From DASVWH01 sp036389715 (GTDB lineage: Bacteria > Acidobacteriota > Blastocatellia > Pyrinomonadales > Pyrinomonadaceae): a stretch of 10,117 nt of DNA. The notes under the pieces were generated by a model that was given only the letters and a program-made list of their open reading frames with translations, made no database searches and was not told where the DNA came from. The translations under genes were made by a program, and so were the position numbers. This document shows positions 1-7,249 of the stretch, one piece after another. Position 1 is the stretch's first letter, and the number at the start of each line of letters is the position of its first letter. The stretch lies in contig DASVWH010000162.1 of the NCBI GenBank assembly GCA_036389715.1, positions 1 to 10,117 of the forward strand, in the 5' to 3' direction.

Positions 1-1
1 G

Positions 2-301
2 GCCCTCGGCGCGCGCGCCGGACAGCTCCAGGCGGCGCTCTCGGACTCTCTGGCCGGGTGGCTCGCCGAGGTCAGCCGCGCGCGCCGGGACGCGATTGAT
101 GCCGCGCACCTCTTCGAGATTTTACGCGCCGAGCTTGGCCTCGAAGTGAGTGGCCCCGCGCTCGACGAGCTTGACGGGGAGGCCATGCGCCGCGCGCCGC
201 GGATGGTCGTCGGCGGCAGCCGGGTGCAACTGCCCCACAGGCCCTTTCACCTCTGGATGCCGAGCATGAACGCGGGACTCGTAAAAAGGATGAAGGAGTA
301 A
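2..301 (+). CDS. C-terminal fragment of an unrecognised protein (5' end outside window)
   Basis: An open frame enters at the left edge and runs 99 codons to a TAA stop at 299-301, with codon use like the downstream genes. The visible part is alanine-, arginine- and leucine-rich and looks largely helical. It ends in a segment with VVGGSRVQLPHRPFHLW, then a short basic tail (KRMKE). I do not recognise the family; there is no obvious membrane segment or catalytic motif in this part. The next gene on the same strand begins 137 bases later, so it could share a transcript with the glucan-branching enzyme, but the gap is wide. The competing minus-strand frames here are arginine- and proline-rich and look like shadows. 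That it is coding is likely; its function is unknown. Confidence 0.6.
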   Translation, partial: ALGARAGQLQAALSDSLAGWLAEVSRARRDAIDAAHLFEILRAELGLEVSGPALDELDGEAMRRAPRMVVGGSRVQLPHRPFHLWMPSMNAGLVKRMKE

Positions 302-438
302 GAAGCCAGGAAGGAAAGGCGACGGGCGACCGGGAGACGGGATGCCTTCTTGAGGCGTGAATTGAGGATTGAATTCGGAGCCTCCAGGTGTTGTTCCGGC
401 TCTCACCCCGCCGGTCGCCTTTCTGCTGACAGCTCATC
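302..438. other. Intergenic leader with two overlapping long-range inverted repeats
   Basis: This gap lies between the partial gene and the branching enzyme. GAAAGGCGAC (314-323) is complementary to GTCGCCTTTC (414-423). The neighbouring GGCGACCGG (325-333) is complementary to CCGGTCGCC (411-419). The two pairings share the same 3' strand and exclude each other. There is also a small AT-richer stretch around 359-376 (GAATT and AATTC arms). No good -35/-10 pair was found and no T-tract follows either pairing, so a role as terminator is not supported. Confidence 0.35.
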
Positions 439-2037
439 GTGCCGACAGGATACTTCAGTCTAATTCTCCACGCGCACCTGCCGTTCGTGCGCCATCCAGA
501 GCACCCCGAATTTCTCGAAGAGGACTGGCTCTACGAAGCCATCACGGAAGTCTACCTGCCGCTCATCTTCGTCTTCTCGAACCTGCACGCGAGCGGCGCA
601 AGGCCGCGCCTCGCGATGAACGTCTCGCCGCCGCTCTGCGAGATGCTCTCGGACCCTCTGCTGCAAGAGCGTTACACGCGCCATCTCGAAAACCTGCTCG
701 CCCTGTCACGCAAAGAGGTCGAGCGGACCGGTAGCGAAGCGCCCGAATTTCAGGCCGTAGCGCGGATGTACGCAGAGAGCCTGAGCGCCGCGCTGGCGCT
801 CTGGACCGACCGCTACGGGCGCAATCTGGTGCGCGCTTTCCGCGAGTTGCAGGACGAAGGCGTGCTGGAAATCATCACCTGCGGCGCGACGCACGGCTTC
901 CTGCCACTGATCTCGACGCCCGAAGCCCGCCGCGCACAGATTACCGTCGCGGTGGCCAATTACCGGAAGCACTTCGGCCGCCAGCCGCGCGGCATCTGGT
1001 TGCCCGAATGCGCTTACGAGCCGGGCATAGAGCACCTGCTCGCCAGCGCCGGGATAGAATATTTCATCTCCGACTCGCACGGGATTCTCTACGGCGAGCC
1101 GCGCCCGCGCTACGGCGTCTACGCGCCCGTGCATTGCCCGAACGGCGTCGCCGTCTTCGCGCGCGACCTCGAAACCAGCCAGCAGGTCTGGAGTTCCGTC
1201 ATCGGCTATCCGGGCGACCCGTCGTACCGCGAGTTCTATCGTGACCTCGGCTGGGACGCGCCGCTCGATTACCTGCGCCCGCATCTTCACGCCAACGGCG
1301 AGCGCCGCCACCTCGGCCTCAAATACCACCGTATCACCGGGCGCGACGTGGCGCAGGATCGCAAGCTGCCCTATGACCCCGTGGCTGCACGCGAGCGCGC
1401 CGCGCACGACGCCGCACACTTTGTCGGCAACCGCATCAGCCAGGCGCGCCACTTACGCGAGCAGTTCGAGGGGCGCGCGCCGCTCGTCACCTCGCCCTAC
1501 GACGCGGAGCTTTTCGGCCACTGGTGGTACGAAGGGCCGCAGTTTATTGATTTCGTTTTTCGCAAGCTGCACTGGGACCAGCAGGAGATAGAGGCCATCT
1601 CGCCGGGCGACTTCCTGGACTCCGGCATCCCCATCCAGACGCAGCAGCCCGCGCAGTCTTCCTGGGGCGAGGAGGGCTATTTCAAAGTCTGGCTCAACGA
1701 AGCCAACGCCTGGATGTACCCGCACCAGCAGGCCGCGGAGGAACGCATGACGGCGCTCGCCAATCACTACACGGAGCCGGACGAATTGACCCGGCGCGCG
1801 CTCAACCAGGCGGCGCGCGAGCTGCTGCTCGCAGAATCCAGCGACTGGGCCTTCCAGATTTACCAGGGCACGACGGTCGAATACGCCACTCGCCGTTTCC
1901 GCTCGCACATCCGCCGCTTCAACGCCCTCGCCGGAGAGATCGAGAGCAGTGGCATTGACCCGGAGCGTCTGGCCGAAATGGAATCGCGCGACAACATCTT
2001 CGCAGAGCTGGATTACAGCTCCTACAGAACGGCATGA
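439..2037 (+). CDS. GH57 family 1,4-alpha-glucan branching enzyme (DUF1957 type)
   Basis: Predicted to make alpha-1,6 branches in glycogen-like glucan (EC 2.4.1.18), acting in the cytoplasm; there is no signal peptide. The 532 residues match the usual length of bacterial and archaeal GH57 branching enzymes. Motifs in order: HAHLPF (11-16), GATHGFLPL (about 149-157), GIWLPECAYEPG (185-196) with the predicted nucleophile Glu190, and SPYDAELFGHWW (352-363) with the predicted acid/base Asp355. The C-terminal helical part includes SSWGEEGYFKVWLNE (407-421) and ends in the IFAELDYSSYR-like signature of the family. The start is GTG at 439, because a TGA lies in frame at 427-429 and the first motif falls close to the N-terminus as in relatives; no strong Shine-Dalgarno is visible. 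Its stop overlaps the next start (ATGA), suggesting translational coupling. Family assignment is firm; branching rather than another GH57 activity is inferred from the motifs. Confidence 0.93.
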   Translation: MPTGYFSLILHAHLPFVRHPEHPEFLEEDWLYEAITEVYLPLIFVFSNLHASGARPRLAMNVSPPLCEMLSDPLLQERYTRHLENLLALSRKEVERTGSEAPEFQAVARMYAESLSAALALWTDRYGRNLVRAFRELQDEGVLEIITCGATHGFLPLISTPEARRAQITVAVANYRKHFGRQPRGIWLPECAYEPGIEHLLASAGIEYFISDSHGILYGEPRPRYGVYAPVHCPNGVAVFARDLETSQQVWSSVIGYPGDPSYREFYRDLGWDAPLDYLRPHLHANGERRHLGLKYHRITGRDVAQDRKLPYDPVAARERAAHDAAHFVGNRISQARHLREQFEGRAPLVTSPYDAELFGHWWYEGPQFIDFVFRKLHWDQQEIEAISPGDFLDSGIPIQTQQPAQSSWGEEGYFKVWLNEANAWMYPHQQAAEERMTALANHYTEPDELTRRALNQAARELLLAESSDWAFQIYQGTTVEYATRRFRSHIRRFNALAGEIESSGIDPERLAEMESRDNIFAELDYSSYRTA

Positions 2038-3005
2038 GCGAGAGGCCCGCCATGAGGACGCGGAAGAACAGGGACGAGGGCGACGGGGAGAGCCGGGAGG
2101 CGAAGACGCGCGGCCGTGACGACGCAGAGACAAAGGCCGGAGCGACGGATAATCACTTTGCCTTCACGTCGCCGCCTGCACCTCTCTTCGCGCGGAAGAC
2201 TGACCGTGCTCCGCTCATCATCGGGCACAGGGGCGCTGCCGCCGTCGCACCCGAAAACACGCTCGTCTCGTTCGAGCTTGCACTGGCGAGCGGCGCGGAC
2301 GGGATAGAGTTCGACGTGCGGCTGGCGCGCGACGGCGTTCCCGTAGTCATCCATGACCCGACTCTCAAGCGCACGGCCCTGAGAGAAGGCACGATAGCCG
2401 GTCTCTCTTCGACCGAGCTGGCCGGGATGGATGTCGGGACGTGGTTTAATCTACGCCATCCGGCGCTGGCGCGCACGGAATACGCGCGGGCCGGAATCCC
2501 TACGCTCGCCGGTATCTTTGAAAGGCTCGGCGCGGAGAAGGCGCTGCTCTACGTTGAGCTAAAGTGCGGGCCGGAGGACAGGGAGGGTCTGGCGGAGGCG
2601 GTCGCGGCGCTCGTCGGCGCACACTCTCTGGCCGCCCGCGTCGTCGTCGAGAGCTTCGACCTGGACGCGATTGCCCTGGTCAAGCGAATGGATAGCGGCA
2701 TCCGCACGGCCGCGCTGTTTGATCGCAGGCTCTCGCGCCCGCTCCCCTTAACGGGGAAGATGATCGAGCAGGCGAGGGCCTGCGGGGCGCAGGAGCTGGC
2801 CCTGCATCACAGCCTGGCGACGCGGCGCGCCGTGCGAGAAGCCGGGCGGCATGGCCTTGAGACGGTCGTCTGGACGGCCGATAATCCGGCCTGGGTCGAG
2901 CGCGCCATCGAGCACGGCATCCATGCGATTATTACAAATGACCCGGCGCGGCTCTCGGCCCGCCGCGCCCTGACTCCCGAATGGATCGCTCAAAAGCACA
3001 GCTAG
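2034..3005 (+). CDS. Glycerophosphodiester phosphodiesterase, GDPD family
   Basis: Predicted to hydrolyse glycerophosphodiesters from phospholipid turnover to sn-glycerol 3-phosphate and an alcohol (EC 3.1.4.46), Ca2+ or Mg2+ dependent. The TIM-barrel domain starts near residue 60 and shows GHRG (64-67, His65), PENT (73-76), EFD (92-94, predicted metal ligands Glu92 and Asp94), IHDPT (106-110, His107), ELK (175-177) and a terminal ITNDP (300-304). His65 and His107 are the expected catalytic pair. No signal peptide, so cytoplasmic. Residues 1 to about 58 form a charged, low-complexity extension not needed by the family. The ATG at 2034 overlaps the upstream stop in ATGA, which favours this start; ATG at 2052 (Met7) is the alternative. 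The 3' end overlaps the AraC-type gene by 25 bases. Family is certain; exact substrate is not. Confidence 0.92.
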   Translation: MSERPAMRTRKNRDEGDGESREAKTRGRDDAETKAGATDNHFAFTSPPAPLFARKTDRAPLIIGHRGAAAVAPENTLVSFELALASGADGIEFDVRLARDGVPVVIHDPTLKRTALREGTIAGLSSTELAGMDVGTWFNLRHPALARTEYARAGIPTLAGIFERLGAEKALLYVELKCGPEDREGLAEAVAALVGAHSLAARVVVESFDLDAIALVKRMDSGIRTAALFDRRLSRPLPLTGKMIEQARACGAQELALHHSLATRRAVREAGRHGLETVVWTADNPAWVERAIEHGIHAIITNDPARLSARRALTPEWIAQKHS

Positions 3006-3826
3006 ATAAGGTCTACCTGCATTCTCAATATGCTCTCTATTATCGCAGCGCCTCGCGCATTCGCTGGACGAGCGAAGCCCGGCCCGAATACGGTGCTCTC
3101 TTTCTGCTCGCAGGCAGTCTGCGTTGCGAGGTCGGGCGGGTCTCGGCGCAAATCAACGCGCGGGGGGCGCTGCTGGTTGACCCCGGCGCAAGGGCCAGCG
3201 CCGCCGGGCGCGACGCCGAATACCTGACGCTCTCGCTCGCGCCCGCCTTCGTCCTCGACTGCGCGGCGCGCACGGGGCTGGTCGGGACGGCCGCGAGCGT
3301 CACCTTCCGCGATAATCTCGTCGAGCATGACGAGCGTCTCTCGCGCCTCGCGCACGACCTGGCCGGAGAGATGCTGCGCGCCGAGGCCGGGCAGGAGCTG
3401 GTCATCTCCGCCCTGATGGAACAACTGGCCGTCCAACTGCTCCGGCATCACTCGAACGTGCGGCGCTCGGACGAGCTTGAGCTGTCGCGCGTCGGGCTGG
3501 TTGACCGTCGCATCCGCCGCGCCGTCGAGCTGATGCACGCGCATCTCGACCGCGACCTGCCGCTCGAAGAGATCGCCGCGGCCGCTTATCTCTCGCCCTT
3601 CCATTTCGCACGCCTCTTCAAGAAACTGACGGGCGCATCCCCGCACGCCTATCTAGCCACACTGCGCGCGGCCCGCGCCCAGACCCTCCTGGCCGAAACG
3701 GACCTCTCCGTCACGGAGATCAGCGCCCGCGTCGGCTACAGCAGCTCAAGCCACTTCGCCAGAGCGTTTCGACAGGTCACGGGGCTCGCGCCGCGCGCCT
3801 TCCGCGCCGCAGTCATCCGCCGCTAG
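2981..3826 (+). CDS. AraC-family transcriptional regulator
   Basis: A 281-residue protein with a C-terminal AraC/XylS DNA-binding domain (about 177-278). The first helix-turn-helix is around DLPLEEIAAAAYLSPFHFAR (192-211) and the second around LSVTEISARVGYSSSSHFAR (242-261), followed by the family's typical FRQVTGLAPRAFR. The N-terminal 165 residues have the mixed beta-strand and helix look of an AraC-type sensing domain, but no ligand-binding residues can be named. The ATG at 2981 lies inside the end of the phosphodiesterase gene (25-base overlap), so the two are almost certainly co-transcribed. There is no good Shine-Dalgarno, which agrees with coupled translation. Targets are unknown; candidates are its own operon or the inositol synthase downstream, which is only a guess from position. 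Confidence 0.9.
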   Translation: MDRSKAQLDKVYLHSQYALYYRSASRIRWTSEARPEYGALFLLAGSLRCEVGRVSAQINARGALLVDPGARASAAGRDAEYLTLSLAPAFVLDCAARTGLVGTAASVTFRDNLVEHDERLSRLAHDLAGEMLRAEAGQELVISALMEQLAVQLLRHHSNVRRSDELELSRVGLVDRRIRRAVELMHAHLDRDLPLEEIAAAAYLSPFHFARLFKKLTGASPHAYLATLRAARAQTLLAETDLSVTEISARVGYSSSSHFARAFRQVTGLAPRAFRAAVIRR

Positions 3827-3956
3827 CGGGCCGCAAGCCCGATTGTCGGCTTTATCCTGCACTGAAATCTTATATCCGACACCCGACGCCTGCTTTAGAG
3901 CAATCCATCGCCGATATTAAGCAAGATTTGCTGAGTGCGGGCCCGCGCTTCTCCGG

Positions 3957-3962
3957 TATGAT
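3957..3962 (+). promoter_or_regulatory. Candidate -10 element for the inositol synthase gene
   Basis: TATGAT at 3957-3962 matches five of six positions of the sigma70 -10 consensus and would place transcription start about 30 bases before the chosen ATG at 4000. The sequence at the ideal -35 position (about 3934-3939) is poor; a TTGCTG at 3928-3933 sits too far upstream (23-base spacer). Seen as a lone element in the 173-base gap, so tentative. Confidence 0.3.
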
Positions 3963-3981
3963 CCTTGCCAATCAACTTTTC

Positions 3982-3989
3982 GGTGGAGG
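3982..3989 (+). promoter_or_regulatory. Ribosome-binding site deciding the inositol synthase start
   Basis: GGTGGAGG ends 10 bases before ATG 4000. This favours that ATG over the in-frame TTG at 3928 and ATG at 3958, neither of which has a comparable site. Confidence 0.65.
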
Positions 3990-3999
3990 CAAAGAGCAA

Positions 4000-5319
<1,320 letters not shown>

Positions 5320-5376
5320 GAGCTTGAGACTATTGCGCCTGAGAGGTGGATTCCCCGCTCGGCCGTCAACGAAAAG

Positions 5377-5421
5377 CCGGTAGCGCTGTCGCCAGAGAGA
5401 GGCAGCGCCGCCGGTTTTTTT
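5377..5421 (+). terminator. Intrinsic terminator of the inositol synthase gene
   Basis: The left arm CCGGTAGCGCTG (5377-5388) pairs with CAGCGCCGCCGG (5403-5414) over 12 positions with one G-T wobble and one mismatch; a run of seven T follows (5415-5421). The hairpin begins 57 bases after the stop codon. An AAAA run just before the left arm (5372-5375) would give a short T-tract on the other strand, so weak reverse activity is possible, but no minus-strand gene needs it. Confidence 0.9.
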
Positions 5422-5550
5422 CACCCCGCCCAGACCGTCAGGCCACGGCCACTCCAGCCCGTTCGCGGAAGACGTTTTGGTGAGACGCTCTGACCATTAG
5501 GTGCATCAATTGCCGCCGCACCCGGCCCCTTCCCGGAATCAGGACAGATA

Positions 5551-5666
5551 TTGTCAGCCGCCCGATGCCACGAATTGTCACAGTAGCCCATTTTCGTCAC
5601 CCCGCTAAAAATTTGTCCGAAATGCCGTTTTTGCAATATTTTGTGGTGACAAGCGGCGCATTGTCG
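5551..5666. repeat. Cluster of TTGTC-type motifs, possible operators
   Basis: TTGTCA occurs at 5551-5556 and 5575-5580, its complement TGACAA at 5647-5652, and the near-matches TTGTCC at 5613-5618 and TTGTCG at 5661-5666. Two sit in inverted repeats: GACA-N5-TGTC (5543-5555), and GACAA-N8-TTGTC (5648-5665), which overlaps the promoter. Three perfect copies and two near-copies in 116 bases is more than expected by chance. Binding by a regulator is inference. Confidence 0.4.
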
Positions 5667-5674
5667 TATATATA
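5646..5674 (+). promoter_or_regulatory. Sigma70-like promoter of the AAA+ ATPase
   Basis: GTGACA (5646-5651, five of six with TTGACA), a 17-base spacer and TATATA (5669-5674, five of six with TATAAT). Transcription would start near 5681, giving a leader of about 213 bases. The inverted repeat GACAA-N8-TTGTC lies across the -35 end and the spacer, a typical repressor position. An alternative register TTGTGG/TATATA has a 20-base spacer and is less good. Confidence 0.55.
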
Positions 5675-5880
5675 GCGTCTGGTTGAAAAAACAGTAGTGC
5701 GCGCGGGGCTGGACCGGGGGCAAACAAGCCCTCGCGCTCGCGCATCAAAGACGACAGCGGTTCGTTCCTTGCATGTAGGGTGGACGGATGCGGCCATGGG
5801 AGGCCGGGGTTGACCACACGCGGTCAGTTACCATCAGAACTCTCAGGAAGGCGCGCATCAGGCCAGTCACCGCTCATGAC

Positions 5881-5886
5881 AGGAGG
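5881..5886 (+). promoter_or_regulatory. Strong Shine-Dalgarno deciding the AAA+ start
   Basis: AGGAGG with a 7-base spacer to ATG 5894. It rules out the longer in-frame reading from ATG 5780, whose first 38 codons show no conserved character and lie in the leader. Confidence 0.85.
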
Positions 5887-5893
5887 AACGACC

Positions 5894-7105
5894 ATGATTG
5901 CTGAAATGACAATGGAAAAAGAGAACGAGATGATAGAAACGGTCTTCCTCGACCCGGACCAAAAGAGTCCGCGCGCGCAGGAATTTGAAGAGAAACTTTC
6001 GGGCCGGATCGTCGGCCAGGAACGCGCCGTGCGCCGCATGAGCGGCCTTTACCAGATTTTTCTGGCGGGCATGAACCCGCCCAACCGTCCCATCGGGACG
6101 ATGCTTTTCCTCGGGCCGACCGGCTCTGGAAAGACTCGCGTCATCGAAGCCGCGGCCGAAGTGCTGTTCGGCGACCCGAACGCGGTCGTTAAGATTGACT
6201 GCGCGGAGTTTCAGCACTCGCACGAGATAGCCAAGCTGATCGGCTCGCCGCCGGGATACCTCGGCCACCGCGAGACGAGCCCGATGCTGACGCAGGAAAA
6301 TCTCGACCGGATGCACACGGAAGAGACGAAGGTCTCGCTCGTGCTCTTCGACGAGATCGAGAAGGCGTCCGACAGCCTCTGGCAGCTGCTGCTCGGCATT
6401 CTGGACAAGGCGACGCTGACGCTCGGCGATAATCGCCGCGTCGATTTCTCGCACACGATGGTCATTATGACCTCGAACCTCGGCGCGCGTGAGATGTCCG
6501 AGCTGATTTCGGGCGGCATCGGCTTTGCTCCCGGCAAGGGCGCGAAGGGCCCGAGCGATACTGAAGTTGACCAGAAGATTTACCGGACGGCGGTCGAAGC
6601 GGCGCGGCGCAAGTTTTCGCCGGAGTTCATGAACCGGATAGACAAGGTCGTCGTCTTCCGCAGCCTGAAGGAGCATCACCTGCGGCAGATTCTGGACCTT
6701 GAGCTTCAATCCGTGCAGGATCGCATCATGCAATCGGCCGGGACGAAGTTCGTCTTCCAGTGCTCGGACGCGGCCAAGGATTTGCTCTTGAGGGAAGGCA
6801 TAGACTTTAAGTACGGCGCGCGCCACCTGAAGCGGGCCATCGAGCGCTTTCTCGTTTACCCGCTCTCGAATCTGGTGGCGACCGACCAGGTCGGGCTCGG
6901 CGACCTCGTCAATGTCGATGTCAACGAGGGCGGCAACAAGCTGACTTTCTCCAAGCGCTCGGGCGGAGCCTTGATTCACGACGTGCCCGAAGTAGAGGAA
7001 GAGCCCGAAGAGGTCGAGACCAAGTCCGGCGGCGTCGGGATGCCGATTCCGCAGACCAGGGCCGCCCGCAAGGGGCAGGGCCGCGGCGAGAAAGCGGAAA
7101 GCTAA
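5894..7105 (+). CDS. Single-ring Clp/HSP100-type AAA+ ATPase (ClpA/ClpC second-domain-like)
   Basis: An ATP-driven unfoldase-like protein of 403 residues. Visible parts: VGQERAVRRM (40-49) at the domain entry, Walker A GPTGSGKT (74-81), pore loop GSPPGYLG (117-124, Tyr122), Walker B LVLFDEIEKA (149-158, Asp153 and Glu154), sensor 1 TSN (Asn195), arginine finger in FSPEFMNRID (Arg248), and sensor 2 YGARHLKRAIE (307-317) in the small C-terminal domain. The order and wording match the second AAA+ domain of ClpA, ClpC and ClpB. The N-domain, first ATPase domain and middle coiled coil are absent, so this is not a full-length ClpB or ClpC, and the zinc domain of ClpX is also missing. Between sensor 1 and the arginine finger lies GGIGF (207-211) followed by a Gly/Lys-rich stretch, like ClpP-docking loops. 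Residues 360-403 are a charged, probably disordered tail. It is monocistronic, between its own promoter and terminator. Unfoldase class is firm; partner and substrate are unknown. Confidence 0.88.
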   Translation: MIAEMTMEKENEMIETVFLDPDQKSPRAQEFEEKLSGRIVGQERAVRRMSGLYQIFLAGMNPPNRPIGTMLFLGPTGSGKTRVIEAAAEVLFGDPNAVVKIDCAEFQHSHEIAKLIGSPPGYLGHRETSPMLTQENLDRMHTEETKVSLVLFDEIEKASDSLWQLLLGILDKATLTLGDNRRVDFSHTMVIMTSNLGAREMSELISGGIGFAPGKGAKGPSDTEVDQKIYRTAVEAARRKFSPEFMNRIDKVVVFRSLKEHHLRQILDLELQSVQDRIMQSAGTKFVFQCSDAAKDLLLREGIDFKYGARHLKRAIERFLVYPLSNLVATDQVGLGDLVNVDVNEGGNKLTFSKRSGGALIHDVPEVEEEPEEVETKSGGVGMPIPQTRAARKGQGRGEKAES

Positions 7106-7162
7106 AGCGGCGCGCGGCTCTCATGCTGTTCACACGTCGCAACTGAAAGTCCTAAAAAGCCT

Positions 7163-7202
7163 GAGAGCGCCGGATTCCGAAAAGAGTCCGGCGCTCTCTT
7201 TT
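7163..7202. terminator. Intrinsic terminator between convergent genes, probably bidirectional
   Basis: A perfect 12-bp stem, GAGAGCGCCGGA (7163-7174) with TCCGGCGCTCTC (7187-7198), has a 12-base loop and is followed by TTTT (7199-7202) on the plus strand. On the minus strand the same hairpin is followed, after four bases, by a T-run (AAAAA at 7154-7158), so it can also end the HEAT-repeat gene, whose stop is at 7250. Confidence 0.9.
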
Positions 7203-7249
7203 GTCTCGACCGCCCGCTCTCGATTCAAGGGATTGAGCGCCGCGATGAA

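Larger units (their letters stand above)
5422..5893. other. 472-base intergenic control region upstream of the AAA+ ATPase
   Basis: No convincing main gene is present. It holds an AT-richer core (about 5570-5700) inside otherwise GC-rich DNA, a cluster of TTGTC-type motifs, a promoter at 5646-5674 and a predicted leader of about 210 bases. The leader has small hairpins, CGGCC/GGCCG at 5791-5806 and TGACC/GGTCA at 5811-5826. It also carries short upstream open frames at 5788 and 5796. The minus-strand frames covering it have no support as genes. Confidence 0.6.

Noticed and set aside
706..1452. Minus-strand 248-codon frame opposite the branching enzyme
   Set aside because: Antisense shadow of conserved GH57 motifs, with no domain of its own.
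3827..3841. Terminator after the AraC-type gene (CGGGC/GCCCG hairpin)
   Set aside because: Only five base pairs and no T-run follows, so it is too weak to call.
3928..3999. Inositol synthase start at TTG 3928 or ATG 3958
   Set aside because: Neither has a Shine-Dalgarno, and both lie at or before the candidate -10 element; ATG 4000 has GGTGGAGG at good spacing.
5421..5723. Minus-strand 100-residue frame containing a CAACH sequence, like a haem c motif
   Set aside because: No signal peptide and no other cytochrome features. The frame overlaps the terminator and the ATPase promoter region. The motif is best seen as chance.
5780..5893. Longer N-terminus for the AAA+ ATPase from ATG 5780
   Set aside because: AGGAGG at 5881-5886 is ideally placed for ATG 5894, and the extra residues look like translated leader.
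5867..6979. Long minus-strand frame (370 codons) opposite the AAA+ ATPase
   Set aside because: It mirrors a gene with complete Walker, sensor and arginine-finger motifs; its own sequence has no recognisable domain.
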